Assembly (NCBI GenBank): GCA_026989045.1
Contig: JALSJY010000143.1
Location: 1-16,058 of the forward strand
DNA from: Hyphomicrobiales bacterium
GTDB lineage: Bacteria > Pseudomonadota > Alphaproteobacteria > Rhizobiales > Devosiaceae
Reading direction: 5' to 3'
DNA length: 16,058 nt
The notes beneath the pieces are model-generated. The model saw only the letters and a list, made by a program, of their open reading frames with translations, was not told the DNA's origin and did not search any database. Made by a program: the position numbers and the translations under genes. Numbering within the stretch: the stretch's first letter is position 1; every line of letters starts with the position of its first letter. Of this stretch, positions 14,894 to 16,058 are shown one piece after another.

Positions 14894-16058
14894 TCAGCCC
14901 TCATAATTATCACGCAAGAATTTATCTAAAACAGCAACGCCAAAACCAGATGCCCAGCTAGTATTTATCTCATTGGATTTGGTCGCAAAAGCAGTGCCAG
15001 CAATATCAAGATGCGCCCAAGGGGTTTCACCCACAAAACGTTGCAAGAATTGCGCCGCAGTGATTGCCCCACCATAACGCCCGCCTGTGTTTTTCATATC
15101 TGCAAATTGGCTGTCAATCAACTTATCATAACCCTTGCTTAGCGGAAGTCGCCATAATTTCTCATCAGATTTCTGCCCTGCATCATAAAGCTTAGTTGCA
15201 AGTTCATCATCATTAGAAAAAAGACCCGCATATTCCTGCCCCAAACCAACCATAACAGCACCAGTTAAAGTGGCCAGATTTATCATAAATTTTGGTTTGA
15301 AACGATCAGCTGTATAATAAAGCGCATCTGCCAAAACCAAGCGCCCCTCGGCATCGGTGTTAATAACTTCAATGGTTTGCCCTGACATAGAGGTAATAAT
15401 ATCTCCTGGGCGATAAGCATTGCCATCTGGCATATTTTCAACCAAACCAAGCACGCCAATAATGTTGGCTTTAGCTTTGCGAAGTGCAACGGTTTTCATC
15501 AACCCGATAACGGCTGCTGCACCGCCCATATCACCCTTCATATCTTGCATTGAGCCAGCAGGCTTTATTGAAATCCCCCCCGTATCAAACACAACCCCCT
15601 TGCCAATAAAAGCAATTGGGGTGTCTTTTTTCTTAGCACCATTCCAGCGCATAATTGCTAATCTGGCAGGGCGAACAGAGCCTTGTGCAACCGCCAAAAG
15701 CGCGCCCATTTTTAGTTTTTTTAAATCGCTGGCATTTAATATTTCTACCTCAATACCTAAAGAAGATAATTCAGATGCTTTTTTAGCAAATTCAACAGGG
15801 CCCAAAATATTTGGCGGCTCGTTTATCATATCACGCGCTAAAAGAGTTCCCTCAACTACTGCCATCGCATTAGCAATAGCCTTGTTACTGGCTGGTTTTT
15901 CATTCACGTGCAGAGTGATAGTGAGCTTTTCCGGTGATTTGCTTGCCTCATCTTTTGGTTTTTTAGTTTTATATTTATCAAATTTATAATGATAAAGGCG
16001 CAATCCTGCTGCAATTTGTGCGACTTGCTCAGCTGTTTCATTAGCAAGGATTATTGAA
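14894..16058 (-). CDS. pepA: Leucyl aminopeptidase (PepA/M17 family), 5' end outside window
   Basis: Cytosolic M17 aminopeptidases remove N-terminal residues from peptides with two metal ions in a hexamer. An internal TTG at 16003 could be mistaken for the start, but the frame stays open to the right edge and reads SIILANETAEQVAQIAAGLRLY, which is normal PepA sequence. So the gene is cut by the window; about 388 codons are visible. The metal and catalytic segments are intact: GKGVVFDTGGISIKPAGSMQ, then MKGDMGGAAAV, and the NTDAEGR signature (15341-15361), which supply the metal-ligand Lys/Asp/Glu residues and catalytic Lys and Arg of the family. The C-terminus ends FGVAVLDKFLRDNYEG, as in family members. 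It heads the minus-strand group with the secreted protein, holC and yitT-like. A C7 run at 15575-15581 encodes glycines. Confidence 0.97.
   Translation of the reverse strand, partial: SIILANETAEQVAQIAAGLRLYHYKFDKYKTKKPKDEASKSPEKLTITLHVNEKPASNKAIANAMAVVEGTLLARDMINEPPNILGPVEFAKKASELSSLGIEVEILNASDLKKLKMGALLAVAQGSVRPARLAIMRWNGAKKKDTPIAFIGKGVVFDTGGISIKPAGSMQDMKGDMGGAAAVIGLMKTVALRKAKANIIGVLGLVENMPDGNAYRPGDIITSMSGQTIEVINTDAEGRLVLADALYYTADRFKPKFMINLATLTGAVMVGLGQEYAGLFSNDDELATKLYDAGQKSDEKLWRLPLSKGYDKLIDSQFADMKNTGGRYGGAITAAQFLQRFVGETPWAHLDIAGTAFATKSNEINTSWASGFGVAVLDKFLRDNYEG

Noticed and set aside
15420..15989. 189-codon open frame antisense to pepA
   Set aside because: It is the shadow of a strongly conserved aminopeptidase gene and has no family match, start signal or independent support.
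16003..16003. pepA starting at TTG 16003
   Set aside because: The frame continues to the edge with conserved PepA residues, so this codon is internal leucine.

Overview
The window comes from an AT-rich alphaproteobacterium, probably of the Hyphomicrobiales/Rhodobacterales type. The best clue is the housekeeping block ndk, ABC-F ATPase, holC and pepA, which I recall as a recurring neighbourhood in alphaproteobacteria; I could not search for it. No tRNA, rRNA, insertion sequence, phage gene or CRISPR array was seen. All gaps between genes are shorter than about 220 bases.

Layout, left to right. (1) 1-282, minus: the N-terminal 94 codons of a molybdopterin oxidoreductase with a [4Fe-4S] cysteine motif, running off the left edge. 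(2) 500-3302, plus: a TAXI-type TRAP transporter made of a periplasmic binding protein and a fused DctQM permease. A perfect 11-bp hairpin followed by T-rich sequence separates the two genes. (3) 3439-7880, minus: an RND efflux operon, with adaptor and pump overlapping by ATGA. There is no TolC-like outer-membrane gene or regulator beside it. (4) 8023-9182: an NnrU-family membrane protein (minus) and a DUF1801 protein (plus), divergent around 17 tandem copies of a hexanucleotide. (5) 9252-16058: ndk (minus), then plus-strand ABC-F, a second DUF1801 protein and a secreted DUF4344 metallopeptidase. These converge on a minus-strand run of pepA (5' end off the right edge), a secreted HdeA-like protein, holC and a YitT-family membrane protein.

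How the genes fit together. The TRAP genes import an unknown organic anion. The RND pair exports hydrophobic or amphiphilic compounds. The right half is housekeeping: nucleotide balance (Ndk), ribosome-associated ABC-F function, replication clamp loader (HolC) and peptide turnover (PepA). Small accessory genes of unknown role are set between them.

I found no clear undescribed multigene system. The observations most worth following are the hexanucleotide array in the nnrU/DUF1801 divergent promoter region, the substituted proton-relay residues of the RND pump, and the small accessory secreted genes inside the housekeeping block.
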